Translations under genes and position numbers: made by a program
Shown here: positions 19,807 to 29,482 of the stretch, one piece after another
How the letters are laid out: every line of letters begins with the position of its first letter
How positions within the stretch are numbered: position 1 is the first letter of the stretch
Notes under the pieces: model-generated
Seen by the model: only the letters and a program-made list of their open reading frames with translations
Told to the model about the DNA's origin: nothing
The model's database searches: none
Assembly: GCF_017487405.1 (NCBI RefSeq)
Contig: NZ_CP062222.1
Coordinates: 1,225,001-1,289,000 of the forward strand
Length of the DNA: 64,000 nucleotides
Direction of reading: 5' to 3'
Source of the DNA: Brevundimonas goettingensis
GTDB taxonomy: Bacteria > Pseudomonadota > Alphaproteobacteria > Caulobacterales > Caulobacteraceae

Positions 19807-19825
19807 GAAGGCTCGTCTTTGGAGG

Positions 19826-21304
19826 TCAGGTGGTCGGCCGGTTAGCGGCCGGCAGGGTCGCCGTGGAAGGCGGCGGCTCGATGATCGGGCCCTGGCGGCG
19901 CTGCTGGCGCCGGTCCAGGTCCTGGATGTCCTGATCGGTCGCGCCCGAGGCCAGGACGATGTCGACGGCGCGCCGCCATTCGGGCGAGGTGCGGTCCAGC
20001 AGCGGGCGGGCGCGCAGGGCGAACTGGGTGGCCTGGTCGGTGTCGCCGGCGGCGAACCAGTATTCGGCCGAGGCCAGGCGCGCCTGACCCTCCTTGCCCT
20101 GGCTGGAATAGGCCTGGGACAGCAGGCGCCAGGCCATGGTGTTGTCCGGCTCGCGCGCCACGGCCCGCTTCAACTGGTCGATGGCCGGGTCCAGATTGGC
20201 CGGGTCGTTGGTCTCGATCAGGGCGTGGGCCAGGTTGATGCGCAGCAGCGGGGCGTCGGGATTGAGCTCGACAGAGCGTTGGTGCGCCGACAGGGAATCG
20301 CCCGGGCGGCCGTCCTCGAACAGGATCTGGCCCTTCAGCTCCCACAGATACGGATCGTTCGGCTTTTCGGTCAGCAGGGCGTCGACGCCCTGGATCGCCT
20401 TGTCGGTCTGGCCGTCGCGATAATAGCCGATGGCCCGGGCGTAGCGGCTGGGGAAGTCCGTCGCCGAGGCCGGATAGTCGCGCAGGGTCTGGCTGGGCGG
20501 ATCCATGAAGGCGTGGATCTTGGCCACGATCAGGGCGTGATCGGCCAGCCGCTCGGGGCTGTCCTGATGCCCGTAGTGGGGCGCGGCCTCGACCGGACGG
20601 CGCAGGGCCTCGATCCGGTCGCCGGACAGGGGGTGGCTGCGGAAATAGGGATAGCGTCGCGCGTCGGAGAAGACCTCCTGCGAGCGGAAATTCTCGAAGA
20701 AATCGACCAGCCCCTTGCCGCTTTCGCCGGCGGCCTCCAGCGCCCGGGCGCCCGACACGTCGGCCTCGCCCTCCTGGCTCTGCATATAGCGCAGGGCGCC
20801 GAGAGTGCCGAAATACTGGCTGTTGGCCATCAGCATGGCGCCCGCGCCCGGCTGACCCACGGCTACGGCCAGGGCGCCCAGGGCCATGCTCATCAGGAAG
20901 GGCTGCATGCCCGCGTTCTGGACGCCGTCGCGCAGCAGGTGGCGGTTCTTGATGTGCCCGGCCTCGTGCGCCATCACGCCCAGCAGCTCGTTGGGCGTGG
21001 TGGTCTGTTCGATCAGGCCGGTGTTGATGCCCATGATCCGCCCCTTCAGGGCGAAGGCGTTCAGGGTCGGGTCGTTGATCAGCAGGACCTCGACCTCGTC
21101 GGGGTTCAGGCCCATGGCGACGAAGACCGGATCGGCCCAGCCGCGAATGATGCCCTCGATCTCGGTGTCGCGGATGGCGCTCTGGGCCGAGGCGGGCCCG
21201 GCGACGCCGAAGGCGAACACGGCCGCCGTCGCCGCCGCGATCAGACGCGAAACAGCCTTGCGAGAAGGCCGGAAGACAGAAGCGAGGCGAACAAGGCCGT
21301 TCAA
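19826..21304 (-). CDS. Exported M48 metalloprotease with TPR repeats (BepA-like)
   Basis: 492 residues with a signal peptide ending near GVAGPASAQ. The peptidase domain has the zinc motif HEAGH (in GVMAHEAGHIKNRH) and the third ligand Glu in SQEGEADVSGARAL. It ends at PYFRSHPLSGDRIEALR. TPR helices fill the C-terminal half, followed by a Pro-rich tail. The layout matches E. coli BepA, which assists or degrades LptD and BAM clients in the periplasm. The following gene on this strand encodes a DsbA-family protein, fitting a role in disulfide-dependent outer-membrane assembly; that link is inference. Confidence 0.9.
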   Translation of the reverse strand: MNGLVRLASVFRPSRKAVSRLIAAATAAVFAFGVAGPASAQSAIRDTEIEGIIRGWADPVFVAMGLNPDEVEVLLINDPTLNAFALKGRIMGINTGLIEQTTTPNELLGVMAHEAGHIKNRHLLRDGVQNAGMQPFLMSMALGALAVAVGQPGAGAMLMANSQYFGTLGALRYMQSQEGEADVSGARALEAAGESGKGLVDFFENFRSQEVFSDARRYPYFRSHPLSGDRIEALRRPVEAAPHYGHQDSPERLADHALIVAKIHAFMDPPSQTLRDYPASATDFPSRYARAIGYYRDGQTDKAIQGVDALLTEKPNDPYLWELKGQILFEDGRPGDSLSAHQRSVELNPDAPLLRINLAHALIETNDPANLDPAIDQLKRAVAREPDNTMAWRLLSQAYSSQGKEGQARLASAEYWFAAGDTDQATQFALRARPLLDRTSPEWRRAVDIVLASGATDQDIQDLDRRQQRRQGPIIEPPPSTATLPAANRPTT

Positions 21305-21425
21305 GATGCGCTCCCCGTGGCCGCATGGGCGGGCCGGATGGCTGGACTGGAGCGCGACGGTCGCCGGGATCGGTGTCCGTTTTGCGGCTGACGCGCTCCA
21401 GTCCTTGTCATCTAGGCCCTGCGGC

Positions 21426-24127
21426 TCAGCGGCGCCACCATCCGCGCTTGGGCTTCTCGGGCGGAGCCGCGATCTGGTTCGGATCGGCGGCGATGATCGC
21501 CGACAGATCGGCCTCGGGCGTCGGGGCGGGCTTGGGCTCGACGACAGTGGCGGGGACGGGGGCGGCGGGGACGGGCGTCGTCTCCGGCTCGGGCTCGGCG
21601 ATCAGGGCCTCGACCTCGGCGCGTTCCTCGATGGCTTCCACCGGGGTGACGTCCAGCTCGACCGGCGCGCCGATCGGCTCGGCCTCGTTGGGCTCCACGC
21701 CGGTGTCGAGATCGACCTCGGTGGTCGCGGCCGAGGCGCTGGCCGGCTTGCGGCGCACGCGGCGGCGTTGCGGCTCGGCGGGGATGACCGGGGCGTCGGC
21801 CTCAACGGCCTCGCCCTCGACCATCACGGCCATGGGGGTGTCGGGCGAGCCGTCGGCGGGCATGCCTTCGTTGGTGGCGCGGGCCTCGACCTTGACCTCG
21901 TGGGTCAGGCCGCCCCGATCGCCGCCACGGCCGCGACCGCGACGACGGCGACGCGAACGGCCGCCTTCACGCTCGCCGCCGGCTTCGCCCTCGGGACGTT
22001 CGCCGACGCGTTCCTCGACGTCGGAAGCGACGCCCTCGGCGCGAACGCCATCCTGAGCGGGCGCTCGCGGGGCGCGGGGTTCGGGGTTGATCGGGTCGAA
22101 CCAGACGTAGGGGTCGTCCAGCGACGGGGTGCGGCCACGGACCCAGAAGAAGGCGCCGCCGCCCGAAACGTCGCCGTCCTCACGCACGCGGCGACCGCCA
22201 CGGCGACCGCGACGACGGCGACGGCCGGCCTCGCTGTCGTCATCGTCGTCGTCCGAGGACGGGGCAGGGCCCCCTCGGCGTAGCTGGCGGAGGATTCCTC
22301 GTCGCGGCGACCGCCACGACGGCGCTTGCGGCCGCGACCGCCGCGGTTCTCGACTTCCAGACGCGTGCGCGGCTCGTCGTCGTCGGTGTCCTCGCGCTCG
22401 AGGTCGTCCTCGTCCTCGTCGTCGATGATCTCGTCGTCGTCCTCGTCTTCGTCGTCGAAGACGTTGTCGTCGAAGCCGTCGTTGAGCAGGTCGGCCAGGG
22501 CGATGGTCGGCTCTGCGGCGACGAAGTCCTCATTGGTCTCGGTGCGCTCGATGGCGCTCTCGCCCTGACCCAGGCTGTCATCGATCTGGATGATCACGGC
22601 CAGACCGCGCGCGGCCTGCAGGCGCTGCAGATAGTCGCGCTTGTGGTTCAGGATGTAGAGGGCGACGGCGGTCGAGACGCGCAGGTTGATCGAGCCCGCG
22701 CCGTTCTTGCCGGCCTCGATGTCGACGGCGCGCAGCACCATCAGGGCGGCCGATTCCGCCGAGCGGACGCGGCCGGCGCCCTGGCAGTGCGGGCAGACCT
22801 CGGTCGCGCCTTCCAGCACGCCCAGACGGCGGCGCTGGCGGCTGATTTCCATCAGGCCGAAGCTGGAGATCTTGCCCATCTGGATGCGGGCGCGGTCTTC
22901 CGACAGGGCGTCCTTCAGGATGCGCTCGACCGTGCGGTTGTTCTTCGATTCATCCATGTCGATGAAGTCGATGACAACCAGGCCGGCGAGGTCGCGCAGG
23001 CGCAGCTGGCGGGCAGCCTCGACGGCGGCCTCGCAGTTGGTCTTGAACGCGGTCTGCTCGACGTTGCGTTCCTTGGTCGCGCGGCCCGAGTTGACGTCGA
23101 TGGCCACCAGGGCCTCGGTCTGGTTGATCACCAGATAGCCGCCGGACTTCAGGGTCACCACCGGCTGGTGGATGCCCGTCAAGACCTCTTCGATGCCATT
23201 GGCCGCGAACAGGGGTTTGGAGCCCTGGTACAGGTGCACCTTCTTGGCCTGCGAGGGCATCAGCACCCGCATGAAGTCGCGCGCTTCCTTGAAGCCCTCG
23301 ACGCCCTCGACCTGGATGCCGTCGAAATCCTTGTCGAACATGTCGCGCACGGCGCGGCGGACGAGGTTCTCTTCCTCATAGATCAGCGACGGGGCGTTGG
23401 AGGCCAGGGTGGTCTCGCGGATCGTCTCCCAAAGACGCAGCAGATATTCGTAGTCGCGCTTGATCTCGGCCTTGGTGCGCTTGGCGCCGGCCGTACGGAT
23501 GATCAGGCCCATGCCGCGCGGTACGTCCAGGGCGGCGGCCGCGGCCTTCAGGCGCTTGCGGTCCGAGGCCTGGGTGATCTTGCGCGAGATGCCGCCGCCC
23601 TTGCCGGTGTTGGGCATCAGAACGCAGTAACGGCCGGCCAGCGACAGCCAGGTGGTCAGGGCCGCGCCCTTGGCGCCGCGCTCGTCCTTGACGACCTGGA
23701 CCAGCAGGATCTGACGGCGGCGGATGACGTCCTGGATCTTGTAGCGGCGCATCAGGCGGCGCTTCAGACGCTCTTCCTCGGCCATGCCGCCTTCGGATTC
23801 GTCATCCGAATCGCGGGCGTGGTCGTCGGCGTCGTCCTCATCCGAGTTCGCCTCGGCCATGATGGCTTCGCGGTCGGCGGTCGGGATCTGGTAGTAGTCG
23901 GGGTGGATTTCGTTGAAGGCCAGGAAGCCGTGGCGATTGCCGCCGTATTCCACGAAGGCGGCCTGCAGGCTGGGCTCTACGCGCGTAACCTTGGCGAGAT
24001 AGATATTGCCGCGGAGCTGGCGCTTGGTTTTCGACTCGAAGTCGAATTCCTCAACCTGGCGTCCGTCCACGATGGCGACGCGGGTTTCTTCCGCGTGCGC
24101 CGCATCGATAAGCATGGTCTTTGACAT
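21426..24127 (-). CDS. rne: Ribonuclease E, reading frame broken once
   Basis: Endoribonuclease and scaffold of the RNA degradosome. Starting at MSKTMLIDAAHAEETR, the S1 domain carries the acidic insertion usual in alphaproteobacteria. The catalytic core has VVIDFIDMDESKN and the zinc link CPHCQGAGRV. In this sequence the frame fails after RRDEESSASYAEG, at a run of five C on the plus strand (22270-22274). The continuation is open in another frame from PAPSSDDDDDSEAG to the final KPKRGWWRR, the usual PNPase-binding tail. Adding one base restores 900 residues. The core is intact; only the disordered scaffold would be lost. Probably a sequence error; see findings. Confidence 0.92.
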
Positions 24128-24612
24128 TGAAGGAGTCTCTCTGGCGCGCTCTGCCGGATCCTGTGGCCTTGGCCTTCAGGTCTGTGGCGGCTCGCCGAAT
24201 GGGATTGCAGGCCAGGGCGAGCGTCTTCCCGTCGAGAAACTCGACGACGGCCGTCGATGGCCGGGTGGGAGCGCAGGCGAAAAGGCCCATGGGGTTCAGT
24301 CGGTCCTGGGGTCGTTCGCGCCAGAAAGAAAGGCTGCGAGGGGGCCCCGGTCTTCGGCTCCCGGGCTCTACGCCCCGGATCCTCGGATAGGTTGAAAGTC
24401 AGCGCCGGCGAGGTCGACGCGCCGGGACCGATCGGATCGCAGGATCAGAAGGGAAGGGCGCGAACACTCCGCGAGCAGATAAAGCATAGGCATCCCGGAC
24501 GGGAATGAAAAGGCTTGGGCTTCAGGCTAACGAAAAGCCCGTGGCGCTTAACCCATTCCAAACTCCCCTCTGGCATCCTGTGCTTAACAAAGAAGGTGGG
24601 TTTCCCGTCAGA
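24128..24612. other. Long intergenic region: rne leader and amidase promoter
   Basis: About 480 bases between divergent rne and the amidase hold no convincing gene. The rne side is expected to give a long 5' leader, the kind through which RNase E feeds back on its own mRNA in enteric bacteria; whether it does so here is inference. TTAACC and CTTAAC hexamers occur near 24550-24590, on the amidase side. No clear terminator is seen. Confidence 0.5.
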
Positions 24613-25862
24613 ATGCACGGTCGGTGGATGTCTCAAATGGCCCGGTGGGGCGCGCGTGAGTGGGCGATGACGGCGATGGCCTTCGTCGTCATCTGCGCCG
24701 TGCTGTTCGCCGGCGGCCGCGGTCTGGCGGCGGGCTCCGTCGGCGATGTGCTGGGCGTCCGCTTCGGCGGCGACGGTGAGCGCACCCGAGTGGTCATCGA
24801 CCTCGGCGCCTCGGCCCAGGGTCGTGTCGTCGAGACCGGCGCCGGCGGCCAGGTGGTCCTGACCCTCAGCGGCGTCGCGCCGCGCTCCACTCTAGATGGG
24901 GACGGTTCGGGCCTGGTCAACGCCTTCGTGGTCAATCCGGTCGGGACCGCCTCGCGCGTCGAGCTGTCCCTGGCGCGCAACGCCCAGATCGAACGCCGCT
25001 TCCTGCTGCCGCCCGGCGACGGGGTGACCAACTATCGCTATGTCATCGACCTGCGCGCCACCGGCCCCGTCCGCACGGGCGGGGTCGCCAACGGACCTCG
25101 CCCCGGCGCGCCGCGTCAGGCCCCGCGTCCAGAGACCCGCCGCGCCGACAAGCCGCTGGTGGTCATCGACGCCGGTCACGGCGGCCACGATCCGGGGGCT
25201 TCGGGCGCCAACCGTCACGAGAGCGAGCTGACCCTCGCCGCCGCCCTGGCGCTGAAGTCCGAGCTGGAGGCCACGGGCCGCTACCGCGTGCTCCTGACCC
25301 GCACCAACGACACCTATGTCGATCTCTATCAGCGCGTGCGCATCGCGCGCCGGGCCGACGCCGATCTCTTCATCTCCCTGCACGCCGACGCCGGGGCAGA
25401 CCCGGCCACGCGCGGCGCCTCGGTCTATACCCTGTCCGAACAGGGGGCGAGCCGGGCCGTGCGCGAGGTCACCCGCAGCGACAACTGGCACCGCGACCTG
25501 CACCTGCCGGGCCGCGACCCCTCGGTCGACCGCATCCTGCTGGACATGACCCAGCGCGCCACCCAGAACCGTTCGGCCCAGTTCGCCCGCGTCCTGCTGA
25601 CCCATATGGAAGCCGCCGACCAGCCGCTGCTGCGCCGTAGTCACCGCGACGCCGGTCTGGCCGTGCTGCTGGCGCCGATGTGCCCGCCGTCCTGCTGGAG
25701 ATGGGCTTCATCACCAATCCCGACGACGAGCGCGCCCTCGGCGACGCTTCCAGCCGCCGCCGCCTGATGCACGCCGTCGCCGAAGGCATCGACCGCTACT
25801 TCCGCGAGCCGAGCGCGCCCCTGCAAATGGCCTCAGCCAGTATGGCGGCGGGCCAGCCCTAG
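24613..25862 (+). CDS. amiC: N-acetylmuramoyl-L-alanine amidase (AmiC type), reading frame broken once
   Basis: Cleaves peptide stems from glycan strands at division. Layout: export signal (AMTAMAFVVICAVLFAGGRGLA), AMIN domain (VLGVRFGGDGERTRVVIDL onward), Pro-rich linker, amidase_3 domain. Zinc ligands lie in VVIDAGHGGHDPG, NRHESELTLA and LFISLHADAG. After VLLAP the frame fails at about 25677. The other frame continues VPAVLLEMGFITNPDDERALG, which carries the catalytic Glu, and ends GQP. Inserting one G gives 416 residues. The stop TAG (25860-25862) lies inside the CTAG target of the adjoining insertion sequence. Start ATG 24613 is a choice among several in-frame ATGs. Confidence 0.9.
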
Positions 25863-26677
25863 GTTCTGAACCCATAAAGGTCTGAGGGATTCGAGGTCTT
25901 CGGAAGGAGACGTCGATGGCGCGATACGATCTGAGCGAAACGGAGTGGCGGCTGATCCAGCCGTTGCTTCCGAACAAGCCCCGCGGCGTGGCCCGCGTGG
26001 ACGACCGTCGGGTGATCAACGGCATCTTCTACATTCTGAGGACGGGTTCGCCCTGGCGTGACCTGCCGGGTCGCTACGGGCCGCACACGACGGTCTACAA
26101 TCGCTTCAATCGGTGGGCCAAAGCAGGCGTCTGGGTGCGGGTGTTCGAGGCGCTGTCGGCGGCGTCGCCGGGTTCGATGCACCTGATCGACAGTTCGATC
26201 ATTCGGGCCCACCAGCACGCCGCCGGTGGAAAAAGGGGGCCCGGATCACGCCATCGGCCGATCTCGTGGGGGACTGAGCACCAAGATCAACGCCCTGGTC
26301 GATCAGGACGGATTGCCGCTCAGGATCACCCTCTCGGCCGGCCAGGCGTCCGACAAGGCCGCCGTCGAGGAACTGATCTACGGCCTCAAGCCCGCCAAGG
26401 CGCTCGTCGCCGACAGAGGTTACGACGCACAGGCCGTCATCGATCTGGTCCGCTCTCGCGGCGGCTGCGCCCATATCCCGACCCAGAAGGATCGCAAGGT
26501 CCAGCGCTCCGTCGATCCCGCCATCTATCGACAGCGCAACGTCGTGGAGCGCTACTTCTGCAAGCTCAAGCACTTCCGCCGCGTCGCCACACGCTTCGAC
26601 AAACTGGCCCGCAACTTCCTCGCCGCCGTACTGCTGGCCTCAACCCGCCTGTGGCTCAGAGCTTATGAGTCCACGAC
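25863..26677 (+). mobile_element. IS5-family insertion sequence (IS427-like group)
   Basis: An 815-bp element with imperfect terminal inverted repeats: GTTCTGAACCCATAA at 25863-25877 and, reversed, GTCGTGGACTCATAA at 26663-26677 (11 of 15 match, with further similarity at TCTGAG). Both ends abut CTAG (25859-25862 and 26678-26681), read as a 4-bp target duplication; a shorter TA duplication is also possible. It encodes one transposase in two frames. Confidence 0.85.
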
Positions 26678-26681
26678 CTAG
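25916..26681 (+). CDS. IS5-family transposase, two overlapping frames
   Basis: The first frame (MARYDLSETEWRLIQPLLP...GSMHLIDSSIIRAHQHAAG) is the helix-turn-helix half and holds the first catalytic Asp in LIDSS. The second frame (GGPDHAIGRSRGGLSTKINALVD...) holds ALVADRGYDA with the second Asp and the final Glu in YRQRNVVERYFCKLKHFRR. The switch lies at GGAAAAAGGGGGC (26228-26240) and needs a +1 shift (AAA in the P site, rare AGG next). Two-frame transposases are usual in this group, so this is probably programmed. The stop uses the TAG of the right-hand CTAG duplication. Confidence 0.88.
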
Positions 26682-26748
26682 GCCGACCCTGACAGCAGAC
26701 GTCCGCTCCTGACGTGGGCAAGGCCGTTTGACGGCCTATATTGCCGCC

Positions 26749-27459
26749 ATGCGTCTTAGAGTCGTCGATCTGGAAACCACCGGCGGGGACCGTACCTCCG
26801 AGATCATCGAGGTCGGCTTCGTCGATGTCGTGCGGACCAATGAAGGGGATGGGGAGGGGTGGAAAGCCCTGCCGCCGGTGTCGAAGCTGTTCCGCCCGCG
26901 CGGCGAGATCTCGTTCCATGCCATGGCCGTGCACCATCTGACGCCCGACCATTTCTGCGCCGACGACCCGCACTGCGACGAATACAAGCTGCGCGAGATG
27001 TTCGCGGAACCCGCCGACGTCATGGTCGCCCATTCCGCTCGGTTCGAGCGCGCCTTCATCGCCGATACCGCGCACGGCGGCCTGCCATGGATCTGTACGG
27101 TGCGGTCGTCGAAACAGGCCTGGCCCGAGGCGCCCGGCCATTCCAACCAGGTGCTGCGCTACTGGCGGGGTTTCAAACTGGACCCCGCCCTGGCCGATCC
27201 GGCGCACCGGGCCGGCCCTGACGCCTGGGTCACCGCCCACATCCTGATGGACTTGCTGAAGGAGCACAGCGTCGAACATCTGCTCAAGTGGTCCAACGCC
27301 CCGCGCGACATCGCCACCGTCCCCTTCGGCAAGCACCGCCGGAAGCCCTGGTCCGAGGTGCCGGACGACTATCTGCGCTGGATGGCGGCCCAAACCGACA
27401 TGGACATCGACGCCGTCGCGGCGGCGAAAGGCGAGATCGCGCGTCGAAAGGCGGCCTGA
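26749..27459 (+). CDS. DEDDh 3'-5' exonuclease (exodeoxyribonuclease X-like) with DUF3820-type tail
   Basis: 236 residues. The exonuclease fold has the first acidic pair in LRVVDLETTGGDRTSEIIEVG (DxE), the second Asp near VMVAHSARFERAF, and the His/Asp pair in AHRAGPDAWVTAHIL. The C-terminus holds VPFGKHRRKPWSEVPDDYLRWM, the small motif found behind exonuclease X-like domains. It probably trims DNA ends in repair; the exact substrate is unknown. ATG at 26749 is chosen over an in-frame TTG seven codons upstream. Confidence 0.88.
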   Translation: MRLRVVDLETTGGDRTSEIIEVGFVDVVRTNEGDGEGWKALPPVSKLFRPRGEISFHAMAVHHLTPDHFCADDPHCDEYKLREMFAEPADVMVAHSARFERAFIADTAHGGLPWICTVRSSKQAWPEAPGHSNQVLRYWRGFKLDPALADPAHRAGPDAWVTAHILMDLLKEHSVEHLLKWSNAPRDIATVPFGKHRRKPWSEVPDDYLRWMAAQTDMDIDAVAAAKGEIARRKAA

Positions 27460-27561
27460 TCGGCGTCGCGTTAAGGAATATTACCTAGTCGTGGCTTAGG
27501 TCTGGCTTCAGCGGCGGTGTCTAGCTTTGCTGCACCAGCGAACAAGTGAGTCGGGCGTTCA

Positions 27562-29391
27562 ATGCACAAGGCAATGGGATCTCTGTCGGGCCGGGTCGCC
27601 CTGATGATCGTGGCGGGGCTCGCCGCCCTGGGCATCCTGCTGACCGTGACGACGTCCTGGCTGATGACCGAAGACGCCATGGCGCGCGCCGCCGAGCGTC
27701 AGGAATCCAACATGCGGGTCGCCTGGGACGTCCTGGGCCAGTACGGCACCGACTTCGACGTTGCCGGCGGCCGGATGACCGTCGGCTCCACGGCCCTGAA
27801 CGACTTCTTCGCACCCGTGGACAAGATCAAGACCCTGGTCGGCGGCACCGCCACCATCTTCATGGGCGACACCCGGATCACCACCAATGTGAAGAAGCCG
27901 GACGGCAGCCGCGCCATCGGCACCGCCCTGGCCAAGGGGCCGGTCTATGACGCCGTCCTGACCCGGGGGCAGTCCTATCGCGGTCGGGCGGACATTCTCG
28001 GCAAGCCATTCTTCGTCGCCTACGACCCGATCAAGAACGTGCGGGGCGATGTGATCGGCGTCCTCTATGTCGGCATCCCCGAAGCCGAGTTCATGAAGTC
28101 GGTCACCGACACCCGCAACGCCCTGATGGCCATCGGCGGCGTCTTCACCCTTCTGGCCACCCTGATCTGCCTTCTGGCCACGCGCCGGCTGCTCAAGCCG
28201 CTGGAAGGCCTCGGCGCCTTCATGCACCGGCTGGCGGGCGGCGCGACGGACGTCGCCACGCCCTGGGCCGACCGCCGCGACGACATCGGCCAGATGGCCC
28301 AGGCCGTCGAACGCTTCCGCGTCGCGGCGCTCGATCGCGAACGTCTGGCCGTCGAGGCGCAGGAAACCCGCGCCGCCACCGAAGCCGAACGCGCCGCCGT
28401 CAGCGCCGACAAGGCCCGCGAGGCCGCCGACGACCACCATCTGATCGAGGTTCTGGCCGAGGGCCTGGCCGCCCTGGCCGACGGCAATCTGACCTATCGC
28501 ATCTCGACCCCGGTCGCCCCCAAGGCCGAGCGGCTGAAGCAGGACTTCAACGCCGCCGCCGCCACCCTCGGCGAGGCCCTGGGCGCGGTGGCGGGCGCCG
28601 TGGACGAGATGCAGAACGGCGCGGGTGAGATCACCACCGCCGCGGACGACCTGTCGCGCCGCACCGAACAACAGGCCGCCGCCCTGGAAGAGACCGCCGC
28701 GGCCCTGGACCAGATCACCGCCACCGTCCGCTCCACGGCCGAGAGCGCCGGCAAGGTCGCGGGCGTGTCGAACACCGCCATGGACGCCGCCCGTGCGGGC
28801 GGAGAGGTGGCGCAGGACGCCAACACCGCCATGACGGCCATCGCCGCCAGCTCGCAGCAGATCAGCCAGATCCTGGGCGTGATCGACGAAATTGCCTTCC
28901 AGACCAACCTTCTGGCCCTCAACGCCGGGGTCGAGGCGGCGCGGGCGGGCGACAGCGGTCGCGGCTTCGCCGTGGTCGCCCAGGAAGTCCGGGCCCTAGC
29001 CCAGCGCTCGGCCGAGGCCGCGCGCGAGATCAAGGCCCTGATGACCGAATCCGGCCGGCACGTGGACGTCGGCGTCAAACTGGTCGATCAGACGGGCTCG
29101 GCCCTGAGCGCCATCGCCGCAGAGGTCGATCAGGTCCGTGTCCTGGCCGCCGAGATCGCCGCCTCGGCGCGCGAACAGGCCAGCGGCCTGCAGGAGGTCA
29201 ACACCGCCATCAACCAGATGGACCGCGTGACCCAGCAGAACGCCGCCATGGTCGAGCAGTCGACCGCCGCCAGCCACATGCTGGCACAGCAGTCGCGCGA
29301 GCTGGCCGATCTGGTCGCCCGCTTCGAGCTGGATCGCGCGGCTCCGGCCCGCAGCCATGCCACAGGCCGCGGCTATTCGCGGGCCGCCTGA
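27562..29391 (+). CDS. Methyl-accepting chemotaxis protein with single Cache domain
   Basis: 609 residues. A transmembrane helix ([23 protein letters not shown]) is followed by a periplasmic sensor of about 130 residues ([22 protein letters not shown] to [14 protein letters not shown], single-Cache type). A second helix ([22 protein letters not shown]), a HAMP domain and a methyl-accepting signalling domain follow. The hairpin tip has [23 protein letters not shown], the CheA/CheW contact. It lacks a C-terminal CheR-docking pentapeptide. No other chemotaxis gene is nearby, so it acts as an orphan receptor. Ligand unknown; Cache pockets often bind small organic acids. Confidence 0.93.
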   Translation: MHKAMGSLSGRVALMIVAGLAALGILLTVTTSWLMTEDAMARAAERQESNMRVAWDVLGQYGTDFDVAGGRMTVGSTALNDFFAPVDKIKTLVGGTATIFMGDTRITTNVKKPDGSRAIGTALAKGPVYDAVLTRGQSYRGRADILGKPFFVAYDPIKNVRGDVIGVLYVGIPEAEFMKSVTDTRNALMAIGGVFTLLATLICLLATRRLLKPLEGLGAFMHRLAGGATDVATPWADRRDDIGQMAQAVERFRVAALDRERLAVEAQETRAATEAERAAVSADKAREAADDHHLIEVLAEGLAALADGNLTYRISTPVAPKAERLKQDFNAAAATLGEALGAVAGAVDEMQNGAGEITTAADDLSRRTEQQAAALEETAAALDQITATVRSTAESAGKVAGVSNTAMDAARAGGEVAQDANTAMTAIAASSQQISQILGVIDEIAFQTNLLALNAGVEAARAGDSGRGFAVVAQEVRALAQRSAEAAREIKALMTESGRHVDVGVKLVDQTGSALSAIAAEVDQVRVLAAEIAASAREQASGLQEVNTAINQMDRVTQQNAAMVEQSTAASHMLAQQSRELADLVARFELDRAAPARSHATGRGYSRAA

Positions 29392-29482
29392 GGCTTTTAG
29401 CGCCCCCGTTCGTCGATGACTGTTTGCGCTGACGGCGACGCGGGCTAAACCCACCTCTGGGGAGTTCCCGTCGGAGTTTGCG

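Noticed and set aside
21426..24127. Programmed frameshift in rne
   Set aside because: A single missing base in a G/C run explains the break, and three similar breaks occur in unrelated genes. No stimulatory structure or stop codon at the site suggests programming.
27471..27486. CtrA box before the chemoreceptor gene
   Set aside because: TTAAGGAATATTACC gives TTAA followed by TTAC at the wrong spacing; two mismatches in eight are not enough.
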